64,000 nt of DNA from Acutalibacter sp. 1XD8-36 (lineage in GTDB: Bacteria > Bacillota > Clostridia > Oscillospirales > Acutalibacteraceae): the NCBI RefSeq assembly GCF_009917525.1, contig NZ_QZDU01000002.1, positions 521,384 through 585,383 on the forward strand. The letters run 5' to 3'. Every line of letters begins with the position of its first letter. Position 1 is the first letter of the stretch. A model generated the notes under the pieces. That model saw nothing but the letters and a program-made list of their open reading frames with translations. It was not told where the DNA came from and searched no databases. This document shows positions 1-7,494 of this stretch, one piece after another. Position numbers and translations under genes: made by a program.

Positions 1-1
1 G

Positions 2-1033
2 GGCTACATCCTTTCCAACGAACGCTACTGTGGCGATATCCTGACCTGGAAGACCTTTACCTCCGACCTGTTTAACCACAAGCGCAAAAAGAACCGCCAG
101 GACGTGGATCAGTATTACTACAGGGAGCAACACGAAGCAATCATTACAAGGGAAAAATTCGAGATGGCGCAGGCCCTCCTTGAAAGCAGGAAGCACAGTA
201 TGCGCGGCGGAATGCCTCCCCTCCATGTGATAGACGACGGCGTCTTTCGCGGTTTCGTTCCCATTAACCACCATTGGATCAATGACGACCCCGGGCTGTA
301 TTATGACTTGTCAAACAGCGTAAGCATACCGCGCAGGGAGATCCGCCTGCTCAAAAGTTCCTTTTCCCGGTTCGACCTCAAAGGCTATCAGGTGGTCAGG
401 AGCCAGTTTACGCAGGCACGATATGAGGGGCCGACGGTAACGATCGGGATAGACAAGATCATATTCAACCTGTTCTGTGTGAGGACGTTTTCCGACGTGG
501 GCCATATCCAGCTGCTCCTGCATCCTTCCCAGCGGAAGATCGCCATACGGCCCTGTGACAAAGGGGCCGTACACTGCATCAAATGGCGCCCTGATGGGCA
601 TATGCCCTTGTATGCAAAAATTTTGCGCTGCCAGCATTTTGGCACGGCTCTCTTTCGCATGATGGAGTGGGACCCGAATTACTTATATAAGGTCCGGGGG
701 ACATGGGTGCAGCGGGAGCACAAGCAGATTATTGTTTATAATTTGGAAGACGCGGTGTCTGCCGTGCCGCTGTCTCCAACCAGCGGAGCCCGCTTGCGGC
801 GCGCTGAGCTATACCCGGAAGCCTGGGAATACAGCTTTGGCGATGAGTTCTATGACCACATCCGCGAGAACGGCATCTTTTATATGGGGCAAAGCGCAGC
901 GTGGCAAGCGGACAGGCCCAGCGTGCCTGCCCCGGGGGTCGAGCAATATAGAACGCCCACCGGCTGCGAGCTTCAAGCGTTGGCGGACAAACTCAAAAAG
1001 AAGGATGGTGTTGGAAATGCCGGCACAGGATAA
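2..1033 (+). CDS. Large serine recombinase, C-terminal part (5' end outside window)
   Basis: The frame is open from base 2, so the gene enters from the left edge; no start is visible. The first ~70 residues (GYILSNERYCGDI..., then REQHEAIITREKFEMAQ) match the 'recombinase' domain that follows the catalytic resolvase domain in large serine integrases. The Ser-bearing catalytic domain would lie upstream. From about residue 115 the protein carries a domain (FDLKGYQVV..., IIFNLFCVR, HIQLLLHPSQRKIAIRPC, MMEWDPNYLYKVRG) that recurs as stand-alone proteins in the next three genes. I do not recognise this domain as a named family. The canonical zinc ribbon is not evident here. The stop overlaps the start of the next gene. 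Recombinase assignment is firm; the role of the C-terminal domain is unknown. Confidence 0.8.
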   Translation, partial: GYILSNERYCGDILTWKTFTSDLFNHKRKKNRQDVDQYYYREQHEAIITREKFEMAQALLESRKHSMRGGMPPLHVIDDGVFRGFVPINHHWINDDPGLYYDLSNSVSIPRREIRLLKSSFSRFDLKGYQVVRSQFTQARYEGPTVTIGIDKIIFNLFCVRTFSDVGHIQLLLHPSQRKIAIRPCDKGAVHCIKWRPDGHMPLYAKILRCQHFGTALFRMMEWDPNYLYKVRGTWVQREHKQIIVYNLEDAVSAVPLSPTSGARLRRAELYPEAWEYSFGDEFYDHIRENGIFYMGQSAAWQADRPSVPAPGVEQYRTPTGCELQALADKLKKKDGVGNAGTG

Positions 1034-1610
1034 GCTGGACCAGATATTCTGCCAAACAATGCTTGACGGGGAAGAAGAGATCGTACCGGACCTGGCGGGG
1101 TTCCAGGTCACAAAAGCGGAACTGTTCTCCCATACCCGCGAACCAGCGCTCACCATCTGGCCGGCGCGCATCCGTTTCAATATGTCCTGTCTCAGGCGGT
1201 TTCCGGGGGTAACGCACATACAGCTGCTGATACATCCGGAGCAAAAGCGGCTGATCATCCGGCCCTGTCCGCCCGAAACGCCGGACGCCCTGCGTTGGGC
1301 GAAAGGCGGCGGGGATAAGGAGCTTGTGAACCGGGATATGCTTTGCAGGATATTTGCCGCCAAAATATTCGACCTGATGGGCTGGGACAGTGAGTACAGG
1401 TATAAGATTATGGGGAATCCCGCCGTCTATCAAAAGGAAGTACTGTTTCTATTCAAGCTGACCGACTTTGAACTGTTTGTGGGAGGAAAAAGGGGAAAGT
1501 CCTATCTTCCCGGCGAGTGGCGGGAGTATTTCGGCATCCCGGCAGAACGGCATGAAGACAGCTATAAAATCAACCTTGCTGATGGATATATTACCACAGG
1601 CCGCGTTTAG
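1005..1610 (+). CDS. Stand-alone paralogue of the recombinase C-terminal domain (copy 2)
   Basis: About 201 residues from the ATG at 1005 (an in-frame ATG at 1017 is the alternative). The gene overlaps the recombinase end by 29 bases, suggesting translational coupling. The core (LAGFQVTKAELFSHT, ARIRFNMSCLRRFPGVTHIQLL, HPEQKRLIIRPC, KIFDLMGWDSEYRYKIMGN) aligns by eye with the recombinase C-terminus and with the next two genes. The C-terminal ~50 residues, after LFKLTDFELF, are unique and contain GEWREYFGIP, similar in position to YPEAWEYSFGDEFY in the recombinase. There is no catalytic resolvase motif, signal peptide or membrane segment. Function unknown; an accessory or regulatory partner of the recombinase is an inference from context. 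Confidence 0.7.
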   Translation: MVLEMPAQDKLDQIFCQTMLDGEEEIVPDLAGFQVTKAELFSHTREPALTIWPARIRFNMSCLRRFPGVTHIQLLIHPEQKRLIIRPCPPETPDALRWAKGGGDKELVNRDMLCRIFAAKIFDLMGWDSEYRYKIMGNPAVYQKEVLFLFKLTDFELFVGGKRGKSYLPGEWREYFGIPAERHEDSYKINLADGYITTGRV

Positions 1611-1619
1611 GAGGGAAAA

Positions 1620-2075
1620 ATGAATCAATTCAAGACCGAAGTAGAGCCAATTTCAATTGAGGGCTTTCAAGTAGTCAGCGGCGAGCTTTTCTCCCATGTC
1701 AGCAGTTGTGCTTCGCCGTCCTGCACCATTTGGAGTTCGGGGATAACCTTCAACAGGCTGGCGCTGACCGCGCTGAACTGCTGTGAGCGCATCCGCCTGG
1801 AGGTACATCCACAGAAGAAAAGCCTTTTGGCCGTCCCGGTGACCGTCAAAGACAAGGACAGCATCATATGGCGCAAAAACATTAAAGAGTACGCACCAAG
1901 ACGCATGGAATCCGTCCGGTTCTCCTCACAAATCTATGAGATATGGGGCTGGGATACCAGCTGGGTCTACAGGGCCGTGGGACACGTTGTGACAGTGGAG
2001 AACAAGATCATGCTCCTCTTTGATTTCAGCGCCCCTGAGCAGTGGAAGGCCAAAGAGAAAAAGACGGCAAAATGA
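1620..2075 (+). CDS. Stand-alone paralogue of the recombinase C-terminal domain (copy 3)
   Basis: 151 residues; ATG preceded by a good GGAGG ribosome-binding site nine bases downstream of the previous stop. It has the same order of motifs as its neighbours: IEGFQVVSGELFSHV, then ITFNRLALTAL, then RIRLEVHPQKKSLLAVPV, then IYEIWGWDTSWVYRAVGH. Its start corresponds to the start of the shared domain, so it is essentially the domain alone. The final GAPEQW-like tail is charged (KAKEKKTAK). The stop codon overlaps the next gene's start (ATGA). Unknown function; clearly part of the same co-transcribed family. Confidence 0.7.
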   Translation: MNQFKTEVEPISIEGFQVVSGELFSHVSSCASPSCTIWSSGITFNRLALTALNCCERIRLEVHPQKKSLLAVPVTVKDKDSIIWRKNIKEYAPRRMESVRFSSQIYEIWGWDTSWVYRAVGHVVTVENKIMLLFDFSAPEQWKAKEKKTAK

Positions 2076-2416
2076 ATGGCGTATACATCTCTTTTTATTT
2101 GAAAGCGAACCGAATCCATATTTTTGTGGAAGCCCTTCGCTCTATGGGCAGTCCTGAACGGATCCGCTTTCTTATCTCCAAGGATGGGCGGATCCTGCTG
2201 ATCCAGCCTTATGGCAAAAGGGGTTTTACCTCGCATATGATCCCACGGGAAGTATATGATGGCAAGCGGCCGCTGGAAATATCCAGCTATAAACTGTGTA
2301 CAATCCTGGCGGAGCTTCACGGCTGGGACCTGGGTTGTTCCTACCGTGTGCCTGGACGGATCGCGGCGGACACCCGTTCTGCGCTCTTCTTTTTGGATAA
2401 AGCCGAGGCTATCTGA
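2072..2416 (+). CDS. Stand-alone paralogue of the recombinase C-terminal domain (copy 4, most diverged)
   Basis: 114 residues from the ATG at 2072, which overlaps the stop of copy 3 by four bases. A longer reading from 2042 exists, but the ATGA overlap and homology argue for 2072. It retains the pattern in reduced form: GVYISFYLKANRIHIFVEALR, ERIRFLISKDGRILLIQPYG, LCTILAELHGWDLGCSYRVPG, then SALFFLDK. It lacks the GFQV lead-in of the other copies. It is the last gene of the cluster; a strong bidirectional terminator follows ~160 bases later. Function unknown. Confidence 0.65.
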   Translation: MNGVYISFYLKANRIHIFVEALRSMGSPERIRFLISKDGRILLIQPYGKRGFTSHMIPREVYDGKRPLEISSYKLCTILAELHGWDLGCSYRVPGRIAADTRSALFFLDKAEAI

Positions 2417-2572
2417 TAGCAAAACAGAACTTCTATTGTGGGTTATGAAGTGAAATGGCCTTCCCATATAGCGTGGCAGGAATTACTAAATAATGTGATA
2501 TGTTATTTTCACAAGCGGCAAATGCTATGTAAGCACAATACATCCAATTACTATCCGGTACGTGTAAATTAG

Positions 2573-2616
2573 AAATGAACTGGCGTATTGATATATAATG
2601 CCAGTTCATTTTATTT
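2573..2616. terminator. Bidirectional rho-independent terminator
   Basis: A perfect 12-bp stem (2573-2584 with 2600-2611, AAATGAACTGGC / GCCAGTTCATTT) has A/T tracts on both sides. It ends the recombinase operon on the + strand and abuts the stop of the convergent gene at 2615. The 150 bases before it (2417-2572) show nothing I can name. Confidence 0.8.
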
Positions 2617-3409
2617 ATGCATACCTCTCAAAAGCCTGTGATTCCCAGCGAAAATCCTTTTTTAAAAGCGTTTTGAATTGATCAAAGGTTCTCGTTTTTT
2701 CTTGACTCGGTCCCTGCCGCCAAAAAGCTGGAAACAGGGGCATGAACTTATCAATGACGGTGATGACCGGCACGTTCCACACACTGGATTCTTCATTGTC
2801 GATCACAATCACCCGATGGGGCTTATCAATTTCAATCCCATCTAACCTTGTTCCGCCGGAGAGCATCAGTCCATTATAGGCGTACAGTTTGCTCAACTGG
2901 CAAGAACCAATCTTCATATCCAGCATGATCCTCCGGCGCAGCGGCTCGTAAATGTCCTCTCGCACGAAAGAGATCTGCGCCTTGCGGCTCATGCTGTTGG
3001 AGCGCTCGAAAGCCAGATACCGACAGGGTCCAGCGCCAAAATCCAGCACGATGCCCTCTGGCCGGAACATACTCTCTGCTTTCTTCTGTCGAACGGCATG
3101 ACGGTTCTGCGCGGCATTCCGGTCGAAGATATTGCTGAAATCTACGTAGCAAATCACGTCCGACAGGTCGCTGATGAGCGTGTCCTCCATCGGTAGCTGG
3201 TAGTTGTCTCCACGCAGAACACACATAGTCTGAAAGAGCAGCGCGCAGTCCTGTTGCTCATGGAGCGAGGAAAGTACCTTGCACTTCTCCGTTGCTTTAG
3301 CATTTAGAGTAAAGGCATAGCCGCTCTCCGCACCTCCCTGAGCATAGGCCATGAGGGCGCTAGCAGAAAGTGAGTAGATTTTATACCTGACCTGTGGCAC
3401 GGCAGTCAC
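2615..3409 (-). CDS. Unrecognised protein, probably the remaining N-terminal part of a larger mobile-element protein
   Basis: 264 residues, soluble, no signal peptide or membrane segment. I do not recognise a catalytic motif. The stretch LYAYNGLMLSGGTRLDGI (about residues 173-190) followed by EIDKPHRVIVIDNE recalls, from memory only, the N-terminal part of very large proteins found in Firmicutes integrative elements. If so this copy is strongly truncated: it ends soon after, in a tail rich in aromatic and basic residues that may be out-of-frame or foreign sequence. It stands alone on the minus strand between mobile-element fragments. The ATG at 3409 is the longest start; no strong ribosome-binding site decides it. 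It could be a dead fragment. Confidence 0.45.
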   Translation of the reverse strand: MTAVPQVRYKIYSLSASALMAYAQGGAESGYAFTLNAKATEKCKVLSSLHEQQDCALLFQTMCVLRGDNYQLPMEDTLISDLSDVICYVDFSNIFDRNAAQNRHAVRQKKAESMFRPEGIVLDFGAGPCRYLAFERSNSMSRKAQISFVREDIYEPLRRRIMLDMKIGSCQLSKLYAYNGLMLSGGTRLDGIEIDKPHRVIVIDNEESSVWNVPVITVIDKFMPLFPAFWRQGPSQEKTRTFDQFKTLLKKDFRWESQAFERYA

Positions 3410-3514
3410 CTCTTGCCCAAATTATACCAGAGTCCTTTCCGGTTTGCAATATGAATACTGCTCCCACTTTTTCAAGCTGGGAGCGTTTCTATTTTACCGA
3501 AAGGACTGATGTGT

Positions 3515-3772
3515 ATGCCAAAACCCATCGAAAAGCTTACCGTCATCGACGGCGAAACCCTACAGGACATGAGGTTTCAGCCGGGAAAGGGTGTCTTCTT
3601 CCAAAGCCGCAAAAGTAATGGACAGCGGCTGGTGCAAGTCTTCTTTGTCTCTGCAAAGGACGTAAGTGCCGCAAGTGACGCAACTTTGAGTGGTGCCGGA
3701 TTTACCGTCCCTTGCGACCCTTACAATGCTGAACTCCCGGTATTCTCTAGGGGAAACGCCCATTCAGCGTGA
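3515..3772 (+). pseudogene. Internally deleted RepA-like AAA ATPase remnant (inferred)
   Basis: An ORF of 85 codons from ATG 3515, nine bases after AAGGA. The first ~22 residues (MPKPIEKLTVIDGETLQDMR) look like the start of the RepA-like AAA ATPase commonly encoded next to mobilization genes in Firmicutes elements. The rest (QSRKSNGQRLVQVFFVSA..., GAGFTVPCDP) resembles the C-terminal end of the same protein. The whole ATPase core, including any Walker A motif, is missing, so I read this as an in-frame internal deletion. The family match is from memory and not verified. It precedes the oriT-like region and mobC, the expected order for such an element. Confidence 0.45.
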
Positions 3773-4055
3773 GCCGCTACTTTCGACCCTTGCGCCCCTG
3801 TGAGGCCACAGCAGGCCCGTGTTGGCGTTTTTCGGCGGCAGCTGGGTACGTCTCCACCACCAGGCCCTGAGAAGGGCGTTTTGGGGCAATTCTGGCCCCG
3901 TTTCGCGGCAAGGTTCAAAGGGGCCGGATTTCCCGGCAGGGGAGGGCCGTAAGGGCCTCCCGCTGGGGGGGCCTCCCGCTGGGGCAAGCAGAGCGCGTGG
4001 CTGTCCGCCCCGCACAAAAGAACCGGGCAGAAGCCCGTACCCACTTTAGAAAGGT
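3773..4055 (+). other. GC-rich non-coding region, candidate oriT
   Basis: 283 bases without a credible gene, immediately upstream of a MobC-type gene, the usual place for a transfer origin. It is rich in short inverted repeats, for example GGGGC-AATTCT-GGCCCC near 3883-3899 and a CCGG-bounded hairpin near 3923-3937, and holds a tandem repeat (3953-3984). Assignment as oriT rests on position and structure only; no nic site can be named. Confidence 0.4.
3953..3984 (+). repeat. Perfect tandem direct repeat, 2 x 16 bp
   Basis: GGGCCTCCCGCTGGGG occurs twice back to back (3953-3968, 3969-3984), within the candidate oriT region. It may be a protein-binding iteron or a slippage product. Confidence 0.85.
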
Positions 4056-4415
4056 ATGAAAGGCAATAGAAAACGAGCAGAAACTCTGACGATTCGTCTG
4101 ACAAAAACAGAGAAAGAAATGATTCAAAAGAAAGCAAAGAAGGCTCAACTCAGCGTTACAGATTTTTTCGTTGCAACATCGTTGCGCACGGAGATTCACG
4201 TTGCCGAGAACATCAAGCCTCTGCTGATTGAGCTGAAAAGAATCGACAACAACATCAACCAAATCACCATGAAAATCAATGCGGGAGCGTTCCACTCCGC
4301 TGACTTTATGGAAGTCATACAAGGCCAGCGGATGCTTTACCAGCAGCTCCCGCGCATAGGGGAGGTCGATGATGGCAACCATAAAATTTATCCAGGAGAG
4401 CCGCCAATCAATTAG
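4056..4415 (+). CDS. mobC: MobC-type mobilization accessory (relaxosome) protein
   Basis: 119 residues. The N-terminal KRAETLTIRLTKTEKEMIQKKA is a ribbon-helix-helix-like DNA-binding start typical of relaxosome accessory proteins, which bind oriT and recruit the relaxase. The middle LKRIDNNINQITMKINAG is the conserved helical motif of the MobC family (typical 'NNLNQIAR/K' core). Length is normal, so this gene may be intact although its partner relaxase is not. It overlaps the relaxase start by 44 bases, as in intact elements. Basic N-terminus, soluble. Confidence 0.75.
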   Translation: MKGNRKRAETLTIRLTKTEKEMIQKKAKKAQLSVTDFFVATSLRTEIHVAENIKPLLIELKRIDNNINQITMKINAGAFHSADFMEVIQGQRMLYQQLPRIGEVDDGNHKIYPGEPPIN

Positions 4416-4574
4416 TGCCATGAAAGGCGTGATTTCCTACTGCTTGCAGGAGAAAAAAGTTGCGGATGATGCCACTGGCCAGCGCATGGTCAGCGGCATT
4501 TTTGCGATGGCGAGAACACATTTGCGGAATTTTTGACTACAAAGACCGCCTATGGGAAGCAATCATTGGCCTGA
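4372..4574 (+). pseudogene. Relaxase remnant, truncated and frameshifted
   Basis: From ATG 4372 the frame reads MATIKFIQESRQSISAMKGV, the N-terminus of a MobA/relaxase family protein of Firmicutes mobilizable elements. After ...QRMVSGI the frame breaks: a one-base deletion near 4499-4508 sends the reading into a premature stop at 4534-4536. In the neighbouring frame the expected continuation resumes (CDGENTFAEFLTTKTAYGKQS) up to a stop at 4572-4574. Only about 65 of several hundred residues remain, and the catalytic His cluster and helicase-like tail are gone. The element therefore cannot nick its own oriT unless helped in trans. Confidence 0.75.
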
Positions 4575-4693
4575 CAGCCGGCATAATACCCAACTCCAAT
4601 TAATTTACCCCAGCGGTTCGGTGCTATCACCGGGCCGCTTTTCATATATATTCACATCGAGAAGCTGAATCCAAAGGAGGCCTGGCAAACAAT

Positions 4694-4879
4694 TTGAGTA
4701 AAAAAAAGCTGAATTACCGTTTTCATAATCCCAACCCCGACAGCCAAACGGCCAACTACATACTAAAGGTTTTCCTCGAATCGAACCGCCCAAAGGTTGA
4801 AAACGCGGTCCAACAGGCGGCGCAAGAAGTTCAGGCCGGGGAAGAAACGGAACATGAAGCCATTACCAGGGCAATGTGA
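4694..4879 (+). CDS. Small mobile-element protein of unknown function
   Basis: 61 residues from a TTG start at 4694, preceded by AAAGGAGG (about 4673-4681). The sequence begins SKKKLNYRFHNPNP, followed by an amphipathic, acidic C-terminal half (VENAVQQAAQEVQAGEETEHEA). Small proteins with this KKLNYRFHNPN start are familiar from the region after relaxase genes in clostridial elements (memory, not verified). It may equally be the surviving 3' end of a longer reading frame, because codons upstream are open for a short distance. No domain is recognised. Confidence 0.5.
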   Translation: MSKKKLNYRFHNPNPDSQTANYILKVFLESNRPKVENAVQQAAQEVQAGEETEHEAITRAM

Positions 4880-4886
4880 TTTTCTC

Positions 4887-4915
4887 TTGCTATTTTTCCG
4901 CCAATGCGGTACAAT
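4887..4915 (+). promoter_or_regulatory. Sigma-A-type promoter for mntA-hepT
   Basis: TTGCTA (4887-4892), 17-base spacer, TACAAT (4910-4915), about 22 bases before the mntA start. Confidence 0.6.
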
Positions 4916-4937
4916 AGTCTTGAAAGGGGGCGGCCTT

Positions 4938-5237
4938 ATGCAAAAGGTTTATTCCATCCACGAAATCGAAAATATTCTCCACCCGGTTTTCGCTGGCTAT
5001 GGCGTGCGGCGAGCGGTGCTGTTCGGCTCCTACGCAAAGGGACAGGCCACTCCCCGCAGTGACGTGGACATTCTGGTTGACAGCGGCCTGCGCGGGCTGG
5101 CGTTCTTTGGCCTGTTGGAAGGTGTTTCATCCACACTGAGCGTACCGGTTGACCTTATCGATGTTTCACAAATCGAGGAGGGCTCTCAAATTGATGCAGA
5201 GATACGGCAGACAGGGGTGCCGATTTATGGGCAGTAA
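4938..5237 (+). CDS. mntA: MntA-type nucleotidyltransferase antitoxin
   Basis: 99 residues from ATG 4938, preceded by GAAAGGGGG; upstream in-frame codons lack a ribosome-binding site. It is a minimal nucleotidyltransferase (MNT/Pol-beta fold): the GSX10DXD signature is G30-S31 ... D42-V-D44, and the third acidic residue is D72 in VPVDLID. In characterised HepT/MntA systems this protein AMPylates the HEPN toxin to neutralise it. The stop lies 11 bases inside hepT, so the two are translationally coupled. All catalytic residues are present, so the antitoxin should be active. The pair sits inside the degraded mobile region and probably helps stabilise it. Confidence 0.88.
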   Translation: MQKVYSIHEIENILHPVFAGYGVRRAVLFGSYAKGQATPRSDVDILVDSGLRGLAFFGLLEGVSSTLSVPVDLIDVSQIEEGSQIDAEIRQTGVPIYGQ

Positions 5238-5574
5238 GGATCTTGCGGTGCTGAGAAAAATCCTTCGGCATATCGAAAGCATTATGCGCTACTGTGCCGA
5301 TTGCCGTACGCTGGAAGATTTTTCATCCGACGCCATGCGCTTGGAGGCTACCGTCTTCAACCTGATGCAAATCGGCGAGCTTGCAAAGGAATCTCTGAGC
5401 GACGAGGCAAAGGCGCAGATTAAAACCATCCCCTGGCAGCAGATTTACGGCATGCGCAACCGGATTGTGCATGGCTATTCCGGGGTCAATATGCAAATCG
5501 TGTGGGACACCGTATCGGTAGACATTCCCATGCTTCATAAAGAATTAGAATCGATTATCAAAACAAATTCTTAA
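5227..5574 (+). CDS. hepT: HepT-type HEPN RNase toxin
   Basis: 115 residues from ATG 5227, inside the end of mntA. It is an all-helical HEPN domain. The RNase motif RX4HXY is intact at R77-N-R-I-V-H82-G-Y84 (GMRNRIVHGYSGV), and the FNLMQIGELAKE helix before it is typical of the family. In known systems the dimer cleaves RNA and is silenced by AMPylation of the motif tyrosine by MntA. Length is normal. A terminator follows at once, so mntA-hepT form a self-contained two-gene unit with their own promoter. Confidence 0.88.
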   Translation: MGSKDLAVLRKILRHIESIMRYCADCRTLEDFSSDAMRLEATVFNLMQIGELAKESLSDEAKAQIKTIPWQQIYGMRNRIVHGYSGVNMQIVWDTVSVDIPMLHKELESIIKTNS

Positions 5575-5580
5575 ATATGG

Positions 5581-5616
5581 CGGGGCCGAAAAAACGGCTC
5601 CGTCAATATTTTTTAT
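5581..5616 (+). terminator. Rho-independent terminator after hepT
   Basis: Stem CGGGGCCG / CGGCTCCG (5581-5588 with 5595-5602, one G:U pair), A6 loop, then a T-rich tract at 5609-5614. Confidence 0.75.
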
Positions 5617-5644
5617 TGCTTTCCTGAAAGAAGTGTGGTAAACT
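5616..5644 (+). promoter_or_regulatory. Candidate promoter of the serine recombinase
   Basis: TTGCTT (5616-5621), 17-base spacer, TAAACT (5639-5644), 42 bases before the recombinase ATG. Confidence 0.5.
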
Positions 5645-5686
5645 CAGTAGTAACAAAACGTTTAAAATGAATTAGTGAGGTGCCCC

Positions 5687-7222
5687 ATGAACATCGCTGC
5701 CTATTGCCGCGTCTCCACCGACAAGGAGGACCAGCTTAACAGCCTAGAAGCCCAGAAAGAATTCTTCTCAGAATACACCAAGCGCACCGGCGACGCGCTT
5801 GTGCGCTTGTACGCCGACGAGGGCATTTCCGGCACAAAGATCAAGAACCGCAAGGAGTTCCTGCGGATGATGGCGGATGCCGAGCACCATCTGTTCGACA
5901 TGGTAGTGGTTAAGGACATCAGCCGCTTTGCCCGAAACACTGTGGACCTTCTCCAAAGCGTCCGCAGGCTGAAAGCCCTGGGCATCGAGACCCAGTTCCT
6001 CACTGCCAACATGACCAGCATGGGCAACAGCGAGTTCGTGCTAACTATCTTCGGCGCGCTGGCCCAAGAGGAGAGCGCCAACACCTCCAAGCGGGTAAAG
6101 TTCGGCAAGAAGATGAACGCCGAAAAAGGCCGGGTTCCCAACATCGTCTACGGCTATGATAAGACCGCTGGGGACTATTTTAATCTGGCAATTAACCCAA
6201 CAGAGGCTGACATTGTCTGCCAAATCTTCCATATGTACACTGAGGAAGGGGCGGGCGCGGCGAAAATCGCCAACACCCTCAACGAGCGCGGCCTGCGCAC
6301 CAAGCGCAACTGCTCCTGGAGCCAGAACGCCATCTGCCGCATTTTGACCAATGAACTGTACATTGGTAAAATCATCAACGGCAAGCAGGAAGTTTCCGAC
6401 TTCCTCACCGGCCAGCGAGCGGACAAGCCTGAGGATGACTGGATCGTGGTGGACAGGCCCGAACTGCAAATCATCTCCCCCGAAACCTTCCAGCAGGCCC
6501 AGGAGATTTTGGATTCCCGCCACAAGACTTTCCGCACCGACCACCAGCGCCAGAGCAACAAGCACCTGTTCTCCACCCTCATCAAGTGCAAGGAGTGCGG
6601 CTGGTCCTTCTACCGCACCGTGCGCACCTACAAAAACACCTATGTGCGCTGGGTCTGCTCCGGCCACACCGGGCGGGGCGCGGATAGCTGCCCCAACGCC
6701 GTCACCGTGGACGAGGACGAATTGACAGGCGCCTTGCAGGAATACTTCGCCCAGGTGCTGATGTCCAAGAAAAATATCATCCCCTATGTTGTCAAGGAGT
6801 TCCAGCGGGTTTACCGCACTAAGGATGATAACCAGGAGTATGAAAAGGAATTGACCGCCCAACTTGCTAAGCTCCAAAAGACCCGCCAGAAGTACATGGA
6901 TATGTACACCGATGACCTTATCAGCCGGGAGGAGCTGAACGAGAAGATAGGCGGCTCAAAGAAGGAAATCGAGCGCATTGAAAACGAGTTGAAAATCGTC
7001 GGCTACAATATCACCAAAGGCGACCAGTTGGAAAGCATCTTGCAAAACACCTTCAAGACCATCGAGGACATCACCGATGTGCACTCCATGACCAACGCTC
7101 AGCTCAAGCGGCTGATCCAGAAAATCGAGGTGGACAAGGACGGCAACGTGGACATCTACCTGCGGCTTCTAGGCGATTTAGGTCTGGAAGAAACCGTAGT
7201 GATTGCAGACAACCATACATAA
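5687..7222 (+). CDS. Large serine recombinase (site-specific integrase), intact
   Basis: 511 residues from ATG 5687 (GAGG six bases upstream; a GTG at 5675 is less likely). N-terminal resolvase domain, about 1-145: nucleophile Ser10 in AAYCRVSTDKEDQ, and the conserved DISRFARN segment. Recombinase domain about 155-255 (YGYDK..., ILTNELYIGKIINGK). Zinc-ribbon about 295-345 with C300-X2-C in KCKECGWSF and the later WVCSGH...SCPN cysteines. A coiled coil (KELTAQLAKLQKTRQ...) runs about 385-450. It catalyses cut-and-paste integration or excision of a mobile element through a 5'-phosphoseryl link. All domains are complete, so it should be active. It is the last gene before a composition change and a gene fragment, as expected for an integrase at the element end. 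Confidence 0.93.
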   Translation: MNIAAYCRVSTDKEDQLNSLEAQKEFFSEYTKRTGDALVRLYADEGISGTKIKNRKEFLRMMADAEHHLFDMVVVKDISRFARNTVDLLQSVRRLKALGIETQFLTANMTSMGNSEFVLTIFGALAQEESANTSKRVKFGKKMNAEKGRVPNIVYGYDKTAGDYFNLAINPTEADIVCQIFHMYTEEGAGAAKIANTLNERGLRTKRNCSWSQNAICRILTNELYIGKIINGKQEVSDFLTGQRADKPEDDWIVVDRPELQIISPETFQQAQEILDSRHKTFRTDHQRQSNKHLFSTLIKCKECGWSFYRTVRTYKNTYVRWVCSGHTGRGADSCPNAVTVDEDELTGALQEYFAQVLMSKKNIIPYVVKEFQRVYRTKDDNQEYEKELTAQLAKLQKTRQKYMDMYTDDLISREELNEKIGGSKKEIERIENELKIVGYNITKGDQLESILQNTFKTIEDITDVHSMTNAQLKRLIQKIEVDKDGNVDIYLRLLGDLGLEETVVIADNHT

Positions 7223-7358
7223 GGACGTCTCCCAGCGTCTAAAGTATATCGACCGGGGCCTCTATCGGGACGTAAAAAATATCCTGGCCGTGAACAAGGC
7301 CCAACGGCATATCCGCGGCGGGCTTGCCACCAAGAAAAAATATGAGTCGCTGAAATGA
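7221..7358 (+). pseudogene. 3' gene fragment abutting the recombinase (possible attachment-site target)
   Basis: An open frame of 45 codons with no start or ribosome-binding site begins at the recombinase stop and ends at TGA 7356-7358 followed by a good terminator. The peptide (LKYIDRGLYRDVKNILAVNK, then AQRHIRGGLATKKKYESLK) looks like a genuine, basic protein C-terminus. I do not recognise the family. The likely reading is the 3' end of a gene into which the element inserted, which would place an att junction near 7221. Confidence 0.5.
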
Positions 7359-7363
7359 GCGGA

Positions 7364-7396
7364 AGGTCCGGCCCCTGCGGGGGCGGGACCTTTTTT
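7364..7396 (+). terminator. Rho-independent terminator
   Basis: AGGTCC-G-GCCCC / GGGGC-G-GGACCT stem with a four-base loop, followed by TTTTTT (7391-7396). Confidence 0.85.
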
Positions 7397-7436
7397 GCTC
7401 GGCTTTCATTTATATAGGGGTTTTATTATTTGGGAA

Positions 7437-7465
7437 TTGACACCTTGTTCGCGGGGCGCTATAAT
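7437..7465 (+). promoter_or_regulatory. Consensus sigma-A promoter of the glycosidase operon
   Basis: TTGACA (7437-7442), exactly 17 bases, TATAAT (7460-7465): a perfect match to consensus. It lies 30 bases before the GH35 start. I see no clear catabolite-responsive (cre) site between it and the start. Confidence 0.9.
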
Positions 7466-7494
7466 GGTTTTATCAACCCCAAGGGAGGACAGCT

